The translations under genes and the position numbers were made by a program. From CAZAMP01 sp964486455 (lineage in GTDB: Bacteria; Eisenbacteria; RBG-16-71-46; CAZAMP01), in contig CAZAMP010000005.1 of NCBI GenBank assembly GCA_964486455.1, forward strand, positions 1-64,000: a stretch of DNA of 64,000 nt, given 5' to 3'. Shown here in pieces: positions 7,740 through 16,308 of the stretch. The notes beneath the pieces are model-generated. The model saw only the letters and a program-made list of their open reading frames with translations. It was not told the origin of the DNA and ran no database searches. The stretch's first letter is position 1. Every line of letters begins with the position of its first letter.

Positions 7740-8822
7740 CTAGAGCAGCGCCCTGCCCACGTTGAATGTGTCGGGGAACTCACGGCTCAGAATCGAGTCC
7801 ATGTCCACTACGACCGATTTCAGCAGGTCGACCTTGATGCTGAATGGGATGAACGCGCTCTTGAAGCCGTTGATTATCAGATTCCGCAGATCGTAAGGGG
7901 AGAGATCGAAGATCTTGCACGCGAGGTACAGCTCCCGGGTAATCGTCGTATTCGAGATGAGACGGTTATCGGTGTTGATCGTTATTCGGAGTCCGCGATC
8001 GTAATAATACTTGAAGGGATGGTGCTCGATCGTCGAAATTGCGCCCGTGTGGACGTTTGAGGTCAAGCAGACCTCGACCGGGATGCGATGATCGTTCACG
8101 TAGGCCATGAGATCTTCGTCATCCATCAGCCGTGTGCCGTGACCGATACGGTGCGCGCCACAATAGTGAAGCGCCTGGTGGATCGATTTCGGGCCGAACG
8201 CCTCGCCCGCATGAACCGTGCAGCTCATGTTGGCGTTCAGAATGCGATAGAACGCCTCCAGGTGTTCCTTGGCCGGGAAGTCCTTCTCGGCACCCGCCAG
8301 GTCGAACGCGACGACCCCGCGGCCCTTGTAGGCGACCGAGAGCTCCGCCAGCTCCAGCGATTTCTCCGGGCTGATGTGACGTATCCCACAGACGATCACC
8401 CCGGTCTGCATGTTGAAATCTTCCTCGGCGCGCTTGAGACCCGAGATGACCGCATCCATCACGACTTCGAGAGCGAGGTTCTTCTCTTGATGCAGGATCG
8501 GGGAGAAGCGAACCTCCAGGTGCCTGACGTTCTCCCGGGCCGAATCCTCAGCGAGCTCGTAGGCGACGCGTTCGATGGCCTCCGGACTTTGCAGCACCTT
8601 GAGTGTGACGTTGAAGATTTCCAGGTACTCCGGCAGCGTCAGTGTTCGATCGCCGACCGTGACCATTTCGAGCAGCTCCTCGGGCGTGGAGGCCGGAAGA
8701 GCAAGCTGTTCCTTTCTTACCAGATCGAGAAGGGTGCTGGGACGGAGCGACCCGTCCAGATGTACGTGAAGGTCGGTTTTCGGGAGGCTGCGGACTAGCT
8801 CCTCTGTGATCTCGTTGCGCAT
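7740..8822 (-). CDS. add: Adenosine deaminase
   Basis: This 360-residue enzyme hydrolyses adenosine and 2'-deoxyadenosine to inosine and 2'-deoxyinosine. It carries the zinc ligands and catalytic residues of the amidohydrolase family: HVHLDGS near the N-terminus, VHAGE (zinc His and catalytic Glu), RIGHGTRL, and NTDNR in place of the NTDDP of E. coli. As far as I recall, NTDNR occurs in a known bacterial subgroup, so it is not taken as a defect. The ATG at 8822 lies 11 bases after TAAGGAG; a GTG four codons earlier overlaps that site and is less likely. Divergent from hpt, it would feed inosine to the PNP encoded at 21.3 kb. Confidence 0.93.
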   Translation of the reverse strand: MRNEITEELVRSLPKTDLHVHLDGSLRPSTLLDLVRKEQLALPASTPEELLEMVTVGDRTLTLPEYLEIFNVTLKVLQSPEAIERVAYELAEDSARENVRHLEVRFSPILHQEKNLALEVVMDAVISGLKRAEEDFNMQTGVIVCGIRHISPEKSLELAELSVAYKGRGVVAFDLAGAEKDFPAKEHLEAFYRILNANMSCTVHAGEAFGPKSIHQALHYCGAHRIGHGTRLMDDEDLMAYVNDHRIPVEVCLTSNVHTGAISTIEHHPFKYYYDRGLRITINTDNRLISNTTITRELYLACKIFDLSPYDLRNLIINGFKSAFIPFSIKVDLLKSVVVDMDSILSREFPDTFNVGRALL

Positions 8823-9001
8823 TGCCAACTTCACTCCTTACGCGGGACTGGGATAGGCGGACGACGTTCTGTTGGGTCGGCGACCTGCCGCCGTCCTCCG
8901 GGCGGGGGCGCATTTATGAGTATCGTCGCCCGCGGTTAGGAGTTACTTTTGCAGAATCAATCTGTCGAGGCAACTCAAAGCTCGGAAAGGACGCTTACCG
9001 C

Positions 9002-9523
9002 TTGGAAGTACTGATCAGCGAAGAGAAGATCGGCCAGCGTGTCCGTGAGATCGGTGAGCAGATCTCGCGTGACTACCGCTCGGAGAGAATCGTCATCGTT
9101 GGTGTGTTGAAAGGGTGCTTCATCTTTCTGTCGGACTTGATCCGACAGGTGTCGGTGCCCCACGAGGTCGACTTCATCGCGGTTTCATCCTACGGGAACA
9201 GCACCGAATCATCCGGTGTCGTCCGCCTTCTCAAGGATCTCGAGACGGACATCCACGGTCGGCACGTCCTGCTCGTCGAGGACATCGTGGACACCGGATC
9301 GTCGCTTGCCTACATTAGAGAAAACCTCGAAACAAGGAACCCCGCGTCGCTGAGGATCTGCGCTCTTCTCGACAAGCGCGAGAGGCGGGAACGCGAGGTC
9401 AGCGTCGACTACGTGGGCTTCGAGATCCCGAATCGCTTCGTCGTCGGATACGGTTTGGACTACGCGGAACGCTACCGGGACCTGCCATACGTCGCGGTTC
9501 TGACCGAGGAGGAACACGCGTGA
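9002..9523 (+). CDS. hpt: Hypoxanthine phosphoribosyltransferase
   Basis: Hpt salvages hypoxanthine, and often guanine, to IMP or GMP with PRPP. The 173-residue protein has the family length, the PRPP-binding motif VLLVEDIVDTGSSL and the conserved VLKGCFIFLSDL and FIAVSSYG segments. A TTG at 9002 was chosen as start. It gives the right length, and AAAGGA lies ten bases upstream. The longer in-frame extension to 8822 overlaps the divergent add start and has no similarity. It is the first gene of a coupled nine-gene nucleoside operon; its stop overlaps the next start (GTGA). Confidence 0.93.
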   Translation: MEVLISEEKIGQRVREIGEQISRDYRSERIVIVGVLKGCFIFLSDLIRQVSVPHEVDFIAVSSYGNSTESSGVVRLLKDLETDIHGRHVLLVEDIVDTGSSLAYIRENLETRNPASLRICALLDKRERREREVSVDYVGFEIPNRFVVGYGLDYAERYRDLPYVAVLTEEEHA

Positions 9524-10182
9524 CCCACTCGGGTAGAGGTTTCTTTCTCGCCGTCGCCGGAAACATCGGCGTGGGGAAAACGCACGTCAGCCGCACGCTG
9601 GGACAGCGGCTTGGCTGGCCCGTCTACTACGAGCCGGTGATCGACAATCCCTATTTGGAAGACTTCTACGCCGACATGTCGCGCTGGAGCTTTCACCTGC
9701 AGCTCTACTTTCTCTCGGAGCGCTTCAAAGCGCAGAAGCGGTTGGAGCGCGATGCGCGTTCATTCATTCAGGACCGAACGATATATGAAGATGCCGAGGT
9801 GTTCGCCCAGACGCTTCTCCAACAAGGTGACTTCTCCCGCGTCGACTATGACACCTATCGAAGCCTGTTCTGGGCAATGGTCGAGATGCTTCGCGTTCCG
9901 GACCTGATCATCTATCTCCGGTCCTCCGTTCCAACGTTGCTCGGCCGGATCGAGACCCGAGGTCGTGAGTGCGAGAAGTCGATCTCGGCGGAGTATTTGG
10001 AGCGCCTGGACGCCGCCTACGGGCGTTGGATGTCGGAAGCCCGTGACCGCCACGAGATTCTCGAGGTCGACACCGAGACCGACGACTTTCTCGAAGACGG
10101 TCTCAGGGAGCTGGAGAAGACGATACGCGATCGCGCACGACGTCTTGGGATCGACGTGACCGGGCCGGGAGAATCGGCGTGA
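9520..10182 (+). CDS. Deoxynucleoside kinase
   Basis: This 220-residue enzyme belongs to the deoxyadenosine/deoxyguanosine kinase family, which phosphorylates deoxynucleosides to 5'-monophosphates. It shows the P-loop GNIGVGKT (about 15-22), the family motif QDRTIYEDAEVFA, where the Asp-Arg pair binds substrate, and the LID-type segment RGRECEKSIS. The GTG start overlaps the hpt stop, and the stop overlaps the next start (GTGA). Exact base preference cannot be read from sequence. It competes with PNP and DeoC for the same deoxynucleosides, so this locus can either save or break them down. Confidence 0.9.
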   Translation: MTHSGRGFFLAVAGNIGVGKTHVSRTLGQRLGWPVYYEPVIDNPYLEDFYADMSRWSFHLQLYFLSERFKAQKRLERDARSFIQDRTIYEDAEVFAQTLLQQGDFSRVDYDTYRSLFWAMVEMLRVPDLIIYLRSSVPTLLGRIETRGRECEKSISAEYLERLDAAYGRWMSEARDRHEILEVDTETDDFLEDGLRELEKTIRDRARRLGIDVTGPGESA

Positions 10183-10454
10183 AGACCGCCCGCGTCATCG
10201 GCGAAGTAGTTTCCACGGTCAAGCATCCCGACCTCAAAGGGTGGAAGCTCCTGCTCGTGGCGTTTCTGACACCGCAGGGCGAGCCCACCGGTGAGGAGAC
10301 CATCGCGCTGGACGCGGTGGATGCCGGTGTCGGTGATCACGTTCTCATCCACGACGAGGGAGCGGGGGCGAGCCAGATCATGCAGAACCCCCGTGGCCCC
10401 GTCCGGACGATGGTCGTGGGCGTGATCGATCATGTCGATGGTGGGGAGGCCTGA
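10179..10454 (+). CDS. EutN/CcmL-family microcompartment vertex protein
   Basis: This 91-residue protein matches the EutN/CcmL (BMC-P) family, whose pentamers close the vertices of bacterial microcompartment shells. The hallmarks are ARVIGEVVSTVKHPDLKGWKLLLV at the N-terminus, a central ALDAVDAGVGDHVLI, and the closing strand MVVGVIDHVD. Family length is about 85-100. Its GTG overlaps the kinase stop and its TGA overlaps the udk ATG (TGATG), so it is translated as part of the nucleoside-salvage operon. No hexameric shell gene is visible. With the extended DeoC and RpiB-like proteins at the left edge, it points to a nucleoside-processing compartment. Confidence 0.92.
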   Translation: MKTARVIGEVVSTVKHPDLKGWKLLLVAFLTPQGEPTGEETIALDAVDAGVGDHVLIHDEGAGASQIMQNPRGPVRTMVVGVIDHVDGGEA

Positions 10455-11086
10455 TGCCAGAGAGCATGCTGATCGGAATCGCCGGCGGTACTGGAAGCGG
10501 CAAGACGTCCGTTGCGCGCTGCATCTATGACGCCCTCGGCCCTGAGCGGGTGATCATCATCCGCCAGGATTCCTACTATCGCGACTTGAGTCATCTACCG
10601 GAGGATGAGCGATCCGCGTTCAATTTCGATCATCCGGACTCCTTCGACATGCCGTATCTCCTACGGCACATCGGGGAGCTGCTCAAGGGCGGGACGGTGA
10701 ACCTTCCGGTCTACGACTACGTTCGGCACTGCCGGACATCGGACGTGGAGACGGTGGGTGGATCGAAGATCGTCATTCTCGAAGGCATCTTGGTTCTCTT
10801 CGATCCCGTGCTTCGTGATCTGATGCGGATCAAAGTCTACATCGATACGGATCCGGACATACGGTTCATTCGCCGGCTCAAGCGTGACATCAACGAGCGG
10901 GGGCGCACGGTCGATTCCGTCATCTCTCAGTACCAGACGACGGTGAGACCGATGCACCTGCAGTTCGTCGAGCCAACGAAGAGATACGCCGATGTAGTCG
11001 TTCCTGAAGGCGCGCACAACCAGGTTGCAGTCGACCTTCTCATCACGAAGATCCGGTCGCTCTTCACGACCGTGACCCCGCACTGA
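10454..11086 (+). CDS. udk: Uridine kinase
   Basis: Udk phosphorylates uridine and cytidine to UMP and CMP. The 210-residue protein has the Walker A motif GGTGSGKT (about 11-18), RQDSYYRDLSHLP, the base-recognition region FNFDHPDSFD, and VYDYVRHCR. Length and motifs are normal. The ATG overlaps the preceding stop by one base (TGATG), consistent with coupled translation. It supplies pyrimidine salvage beside the imported nucleosides. Confidence 0.95.
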   Translation: MPESMLIGIAGGTGSGKTSVARCIYDALGPERVIIIRQDSYYRDLSHLPEDERSAFNFDHPDSFDMPYLLRHIGELLKGGTVNLPVYDYVRHCRTSDVETVGGSKIVILEGILVLFDPVLRDLMRIKVYIDTDPDIRFIRRLKRDINERGRTVDSVISQYQTTVRPMHLQFVEPTKRYADVVVPEGAHNQVAVDLLITKIRSLFTTVTPH

Positions 11087-11095
11087 GGTGAACGT

Positions 11096-11677
11096 ATGAT
11101 GAATCCCCCGCCGCACCCCGGAGGCCGTCCCGGTTGGATCGAAGTCATCTGCGGCAGCATGTTCAGCGGCAAGACCGAAGAGCTCATCCGGCGCCTCCGA
11201 CGAGCGCAAATCGCGCGGCAGAACGTCGCGATCTTCAAGCCCCGGCTCGACGATCGGTATGACGAATCCCAGATCGTCTCGCACAGCCAGATCAGAATTC
11301 CGTCTCAGGTCGTCGCGAATCCGGAGGAGATCCTCGAAAAGGCCGAAACGGCCCATGTTCTCGGGCTCGACGAAGTCCAATTCCTCGGCCCCGGCGTCGT
11401 CCCCGTTTGCGAGGCGCTCGCCGCGCAAGGCAAACGTGTGATCGTCGCCGGCCTGGATACCGACTACACGGGCCGACCGTTCGAACCCATGCCGGACCTG
11501 CTCGCGCTGGCGGAGTACATCACCAAGACATTGGCCATCTGCGTCGTCTGCGGTGGCCCGGGCAACCGCTCCCAACGCAAGAGGCCGGAAGGGGGACGGA
11601 TCGTCGTGGGCGCGGCGGAGCTGTACGAGGCCCGTTGTCGTCATTGCTTCGAACCGCCGGAAGAGGGGGACGTGTGA
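11096..11677 (+). CDS. tdk: Thymidine kinase (type II)
   Basis: Tdk phosphorylates thymidine and deoxyuridine. This 193-residue protein has the P-loop [12 protein letters not shown], the Walker B-like segment [10 protein letters not shown], and a C-terminal lasso with a zinc ribbon (CVVCGGPG and CRHCF). It starts with two Met codons after GAGGTGAACGT. Its stop overlaps the ATG of the importer lipoprotein (TGATG). With udk, dNK and hpt it forms a complete salvage set. Confidence 0.94.
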   Translation: MMNPPPHPGGRPGWIEVICGSMFSGKTEELIRRLRRAQIARQNVAIFKPRLDDRYDESQIVSHSQIRIPSQVVANPEEILEKAETAHVLGLDEVQFLGPGVVPVCEALAAQGKRVIVAGLDTDYTGRPFEPMPDLLALAEYITKTLAICVVCGGPGNRSQRKRPEGGRIVVGAAELYEARCRHCFEPPEEGDV

Positions 11678-12693
11678 TGCGATTCGTGCACGGTGCGGCC
11701 ATCTGCATCCTGGGACTCGTCGCGGTCGCCGGATGCACGGGCGGGGAAGAAGGTGAAGCGTCGGGGCCCGCCGTCGCGCTCGTCTTCGACGTCGGTGGGC
11801 GGGGCGACAAGTCATTCAACGACGCCGCCTATCGAGGACTCTTACAGGCGCGCGACTCGCTCGGGATCGAGTTCGATATCATCGAGCCCGGCGAAGGAGC
11901 TGACCGCGAGCCGGCCCTACGGCTTCTCGCGGGGACGGACGCGAGTTTGATCTTCGGGATCGGTTTCCTGTTCACGGATGACATTCGCACGATCGCCGGT
12001 GAGTTCCCGGACAAGCACTTCGTTTGTGTCGACTACTCGCTTGCGGAGGGGGAAGTCCTTCCGCCCAATCTTCGCGTCATTCGCTTTCGCGAGGAACAGG
12101 GTTCGTACCTCGTCGGAGCGATCGCGGCCCTCAGGTCGGCAACCGGCAAGATCGGCTTCGTCGGAGGCATGGACATCCCGCTGATCCACCGCTTTCAGGC
12201 CGGATATGAAGCCGGTGCCCGGCGCGTAAGACCGGACGTCGAGCTGCTCGTAGGATACGCGGGCGTGACCGGTAACGCGTTCAAGAACCCCGCGAAGGGC
12301 AAGGAGATCGCCCTGGCGCAATACGGGGCGGGCGTGGACGTCATCTTTCATGCGTCGGGCTCGACCGGACTCGGAGTTTTCGAGGCCGCCCGCAAACAGC
12401 GTCGCTTCGCGATCGGAGTGGACTCCGATCAGCACGACGAGGCCCCGGGCCGTGTGCTCACGAGCATGGTCAAACGCGTCGATGTCGCGGTCTTCGAGAC
12501 GATCAGTGCGGAGCTCGGCGGTCACTTCACCGGCGGCGTTCTCGAGATGGGGCTGGCGGAACGCGGTGTCGATTACGTCTACGACAGTCGAAACGCGGGC
12601 TTGATTACCGAAGCGGTTCGCGAGAGCATCGAAGTGCTCCGGGCGGCCATCATCGACGGCGAGATCACCGTCCCCCGGGATCGCGCTCGGTGA
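11677..12693 (+). CDS. BMP-family nucleoside-binding lipoprotein of an ABC importer
   Basis: This 338-residue lipoprotein is the substrate-binding part of a nucleoside ABC importer of the BMP/PnrA family. A signal peptide ends in the lipobox VAGC (Cys near residue 20). The mature part has the family features VALVFDVGGRGDKSFND, VDYSLAEG, FREEQGSYLVGAIAA, GFVGGMDIPLIHRFQAGYEAG, VIFHASGSTGLGVFEAA and IGVDSDQ. A longer frame starting inside tdk was rejected because this ATG gives the signal peptide and overlaps the tdk stop. The family binds purine or broad nucleosides, which agrees with the surrounding kinases. Confidence 0.93.
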   Translation: MRFVHGAAICILGLVAVAGCTGGEEGEASGPAVALVFDVGGRGDKSFNDAAYRGLLQARDSLGIEFDIIEPGEGADREPALRLLAGTDASLIFGIGFLFTDDIRTIAGEFPDKHFVCVDYSLAEGEVLPPNLRVIRFREEQGSYLVGAIAALRSATGKIGFVGGMDIPLIHRFQAGYEAGARRVRPDVELLVGYAGVTGNAFKNPAKGKEIALAQYGAGVDVIFHASGSTGLGVFEAARKQRRFAIGVDSDQHDEAPGRVLTSMVKRVDVAVFETISAELGGHFTGGVLEMGLAERGVDYVYDSRNAGLITEAVRESIEVLRAAIIDGEITVPRDRAR

Positions 12694-12754
12694 GTGACGC
12701 CGTGACCGCGATCCCGTCCATCCCCCCGTTGTGCGCCTCGGCGGACGAGAATCG

Positions 12755-14275
12755 ATGAGCGCTCCGTCTGTTGAGATGCGCGGTGTCACGAAGCGTTTCG
12801 CCCGCGCCCTCGCCAACGACCGCGTCGACTTCACCGCAGGTGCCGGTGAGGTCCACGCGCTCGTCGGCGAGAACGGCGCCGGCAAGTCCACCCTCATGCG
12901 CATTCTGTATGGGAGCATGGCTCCTGACGCGGGCGAGATCCGCGTGCTCGGGCATCGCGGTCGTTTCCGCAACCCATCCGCCGCGATCGCCGCCGGCGTC
13001 GGCATGGTCCACCAGCATTTCATGTTGATCGGCCCGATGACCGTGGCGGAGAACATCCTCTTGGGAGAGGAACCGACACGATTCGGGCTTCTGACCCCCG
13101 CCGCGGCGCTGGAAGAAATCCGGACACTCTCGACCGGTCATTACTTGGATGTCGATCCGACGGCGCGCATCGCCGATCTGGGGGTCGGCGAGCAGCAACG
13201 CGTCGAGATATTGAAAGTCCTCTTCCGCGGCGCGCGGGTCGTGATTCTTGACGAGCCCACCGCGGTTCTTGCCCCGCAGGAGTGTAGCGGCCTCTTCCGC
13301 ATTCTCCGGGGGCTTCGCGACCGGGGCGCTACCGTGATCCTCATCACCCACCGACTGGAAGAGGTACGCGAGGTTGCCGATCGCGTGACCGTGATGCGCG
13401 GCGGGCGTGTGATCGCGACCCATGCGGTTGGCGATATCACCGCTCGCGAGCTGGCGCGGGAGATGGTCGGCAGAGAAGTGGCCACCATCGCCCCGCGGGA
13501 CGAGAGCCCCGCCGGGAACGAGGTCCTGCGGCTGGACGAGGTCTGCTCGTTGAATGATCGTGGATTGCCGGCGCTGGATCACGTGTCGCTTCAGCTGCGT
13601 GCCGGTCAGATTGTGGGGGTCGCCGGTGTCGAAGGGAACGGTCAGCGCGAGTTGGCGGAGATCGCCGCGGGTCTGAGGTCGATCACATCGGGAACGGTCC
13701 GAGTCGCCGGACGCGACATGGGAGGTGCACGGCGGCGCGACTTCATTGACCGCGGCGTGTCGTTTATTCCGGAGGACCGGTTGGATCGCGGTCTCGTCGG
13801 CGATTTCACTTTGGCCGACAACCTTGCACTCGGGCGGCACCGCCGTCCGCCGTTTCGTCGGGGGGCGGCTCTCGATCCCAAGGCGATCGCGGACGCCGCA
13901 AGACGTCTCATCGCGTCACACGACATCCGTCCCCCCGCGCCGTTCGCTCCGGCGCGATCGTTCTCCGGCGGTAACCAGCAGAAGGCCATCGTTGCTCGTG
14001 AGCTCGGCGATTCTCCCAGGCTCCTCATCGCCGCCCACCCGACCCGAGGCGTCGACGTCGGGGCGATCGAGTTCATCCACGAGCGCCTTCTAGATGCCCG
14101 CGACCGCGGGTCCGCCGTCTTGCTCATCAGCGCGGAGCTGCCAGAGTTGCTTGCGCTCTCCGACCGAATCGTCGTGCTCTATCGTGGGCGCATCGTCACC
14201 GAGTTCAAACGGGGCGAGGCATCGGCGGAGCTCTTGGGCGAATGGATGCTCGGGGGAGGGGGCGCCGATGCTTGA
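12755..14275 (+). CDS. Nucleoside ABC transporter ATP-binding protein (double ATPase)
   Basis: This 506-residue protein has two fused ABC domains, as in RbsA/NupO-type importers. Domain one has Walker A GENGAGKST, signature LGVGEQQRVEIL and Walker B VVILDEPTAVL. Domain two has a degenerate Walker A (GVEGNGQREL) and signature FSGGNQQKAIVAREL, a normal asymmetry in this family. The ATG at 12755 matches the family N-terminus (MRGVTKRFARALANDRVDF). A GTG 24 bases upstream is possible. It lies 61 bases after the binding-protein gene, and its end overlaps the first permease by eight bases. Confidence 0.94.
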   Translation: MSAPSVEMRGVTKRFARALANDRVDFTAGAGEVHALVGENGAGKSTLMRILYGSMAPDAGEIRVLGHRGRFRNPSAAIAAGVGMVHQHFMLIGPMTVAENILLGEEPTRFGLLTPAAALEEIRTLSTGHYLDVDPTARIADLGVGEQQRVEILKVLFRGARVVILDEPTAVLAPQECSGLFRILRGLRDRGATVILITHRLEEVREVADRVTVMRGGRVIATHAVGDITARELAREMVGREVATIAPRDESPAGNEVLRLDEVCSLNDRGLPALDHVSLQLRAGQIVGVAGVEGNGQRELAEIAAGLRSITSGTVRVAGRDMGGARRRDFIDRGVSFIPEDRLDRGLVGDFTLADNLALGRHRRPPFRRGAALDPKAIADAARRLIASHDIRPPAPFAPARSFSGGNQQKAIVARELGDSPRLLIAAHPTRGVDVGAIEFIHERLLDARDRGSAVLLISAELPELLALSDRIVVLYRGRIVTEFKRGEASAELLGEWMLGGGGADA

Positions 14276-15344
14276 GTCGTCGCGGCGCGGGGAGCTCATC
14301 ATCGGTGGAGCCATCGTTGCCGGAGGAATCCTCTCCACCCTCGCGATCGGTTCGGTGTGCATCGTGATTGCCGGCGCGGATCCCATCCGAGTGTACGCCA
14401 GGCTCATCAGCGAGACGCTCTTCGCCCCCTACGGACTCGGCCAGACGCTCTTCAAGGCCACTCCGCTCATTTTCGCGGGTCTCGCGGTCGCGATCCCGTT
14501 TCGCGCAGGCCTCTTCAACATCGGAGCCGAAGGACAACTCTACCTGGGGGCGTTCTCAGCCGCCTGGGTGGCCGGGCTGCTGCACCCGCTTCCGGGTTTC
14601 GTGATCGTGGCGGGTGCCGTGCTCGCGGCGTTCGCCGGCGGCGCGCTCTGGGGAGGGGTAGCGGGCGTGATGAAGAGCCGCTTCGGCGCCCATGAAGTGA
14701 TCACCACCATCATGTTGAACTTCGTTGCCATCGCACTTACGGGCTATCTCGTGGTGCACTACCTGGCGGTTCCCGAGACGATTCACACGGCGACAATTTC
14801 GGAAGGGGCGTGGCTGCCGAGGCTCTCGGACATCTGGCCCTCGCTTCGCGGGTCGTCCGCGAACATCGCCCTGTTTCTGGCCGTGGCCGTCGCGGGGGTG
14901 GTGCTGTGGGGCCTGTGGCGCTCGGCACTGGGCTACGAGATCCGCGCCGTCGGGTTGGGCGCGCGGGCCGCGGAAGCGGGCGGGATCCGTCCCGGTAGGA
15001 CCCACCTTCTCGCGCTCACTTTGGGGGGTGGCCTGGCCGGGCTCGTTGGCGTGAACGAAGTGCTGGGGTACCGTCACTACTTTGAGGCGAATTTCTCCGA
15101 CGGCCTCGGCTTCATGGGGATCGCGGTGGCACTTCTCGGGCGCAACCATCCGGTAGGGGTGGTGCTGGCGGCCGTGCTCTTCGGTGCGCTCAGCCATGGT
15201 GGACTCGTCGTGAGCGATCTCGTGCCCAAGGAGATCATCGGGATCCTGCAGGGCGTCGTGATTCTGATGATCCTGGCCGGCCGCACTGTATCGAGGCGTG
15301 TGCGGATCGCGCGACGAAAGCGCGCGATAGGGAGCGCGTTATGA
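14268..15344 (+). CDS. Nucleoside ABC transporter permease 1
   Basis: This 358-residue inner-membrane permease of the BPD_transp_2 family is of the NupP type, with about ten hydrophobic segments. It keeps the family stretch LFNIGAEGQLYLGAFSAAW and the EAA-like cytoplasmic loop VGLGARAAEAGGI. The start overlaps the ATPase gene by eight bases and the stop overlaps the second permease start (ATGA), so the transporter genes are translated together. It pairs with permease 2 to form the channel. Confidence 0.92.
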   Translation: MLESSRRGELIIGGAIVAGGILSTLAIGSVCIVIAGADPIRVYARLISETLFAPYGLGQTLFKATPLIFAGLAVAIPFRAGLFNIGAEGQLYLGAFSAAWVAGLLHPLPGFVIVAGAVLAAFAGGALWGGVAGVMKSRFGAHEVITTIMLNFVAIALTGYLVVHYLAVPETIHTATISEGAWLPRLSDIWPSLRGSSANIALFLAVAVAGVVLWGLWRSALGYEIRAVGLGARAAEAGGIRPGRTHLLALTLGGGLAGLVGVNEVLGYRHYFEANFSDGLGFMGIAVALLGRNHPVGVVLAAVLFGALSHGGLVVSDLVPKEIIGILQGVVILMILAGRTVSRRVRIARRKRAIGSAL

Positions 15345-16261
15345 GCGGGCTCTTCGGCGCCGACTTCATTGCGCAGGGGCTCCGGATCTCCGTGCCGTAT
15401 GTCCTCGCGGCACTCGGAGGAACGTTCTCGGAGCGCGGTGGTGTCGTCAACATCGCGCTGGAGGGCATTCTGTTGAGCGGCGCCTTCGCCTACGTGGTCG
15501 GTGCCCACTTCGCGATATCCCCGTGGGTCGGGCTCCTATCCGCGGCCGCCGCCGGGCTCGCCATGGGCGGGCTCCACGCGCTCATGACGGTCGTCCTGCG
15601 CGCGGACCAGATCGTGAGCGGCGTCGCGCTCAACCTCCTCGCGCTTGGCGCGACGGAGTACACGCTGGAGCTGATCTTCGACTCCGCCTCGAATTCTCCG
15701 CGCGTTGTCGCGTTCGACGATGTTCTCGTACCGATCATCGGAGAGATCCCAATGCTCGGGTCGCTCCTCGGCCATCCGCTTTTCCTCATCACGCTCGTCG
15801 CCATCGTGCTCGGTCACGTCGCGCTCTATCGTTCGCGTTTCGGTTTGCGACTGCGGGCGGTCGGTGAGCATCCGGAGGCGGCCGAGAACGTGGGTGTTTC
15901 GGTCACGCGCCTACGTGTGTCAGGCGTTTTGCTTTCGGGGTTGCTGGCGGGCCTCGGAGGGGCCTACCTGGCATCGGAGCAGCACTCGTTCACGGCGGGA
16001 ATGAGCGCCGGGCGTGGGTTCATCGCGCTGGCCGCCATGATCGTGGGGAAGTGGCGGCCGTGGGGCGCGGCGACCGCCGCCTGCCTCTTCGGCTTCGCCG
16101 AAGCGCTACAGATCAGACTGCAGTCGACCGGCATCGCGATTCCAACGCAGATTGTGCAGATGATTCCCTACGTCCTGACACTTCTCGTGCTGGCGGGTTT
16201 TATCGGGCGGGCCGTTCCACCGGCCGCCGACGGCGTGCCGTACGAGAAGGAGGAGGGATAG
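15341..16261 (+). CDS. Nucleoside ABC transporter permease 2
   Basis: This 306-residue permease is the NupQ-type partner of the preceding one. It has about eight to ten hydrophobic segments, the family segment GGTFSERGGVVNIALEGILL near the N-terminus and the loop LRAVGEHPEAAENVGVSV. It is the last gene of the nucleoside operon and ends 47 bases before the convergent DUF362 gene, with only a weak six-base-pair hairpin between them. Confidence 0.92.
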   Translation: MSGLFGADFIAQGLRISVPYVLAALGGTFSERGGVVNIALEGILLSGAFAYVVGAHFAISPWVGLLSAAAAGLAMGGLHALMTVVLRADQIVSGVALNLLALGATEYTLELIFDSASNSPRVVAFDDVLVPIIGEIPMLGSLLGHPLFLITLVAIVLGHVALYRSRFGLRLRAVGEHPEAAENVGVSVTRLRVSGVLLSGLLAGLGGAYLASEQHSFTAGMSAGRGFIALAAMIVGKWRPWGAATAACLFGFAEALQIRLQSTGIAIPTQIVQMIPYVLTLLVLAGFIGRAVPPAADGVPYEKEEG

Positions 16262-16308
16262 CGGTCGGCCGCCTCAGCTCGGACGTCGGACGTCCACGCG
16301 ACGGCTCG

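Noticed and set aside
7740..8822. Adenosine deaminase as inactive because NTDDP reads NTDNR
   Set aside because: From memory this variant is widespread in a bacterial subgroup, and all zinc and catalytic residues are present.
16281..16295. Hairpin ggacgt-cgg-acgtcc between the importer operon and the DUF362 gene
   Set aside because: The stem is only six base pairs and no T-run follows, so terminator function cannot be supported.
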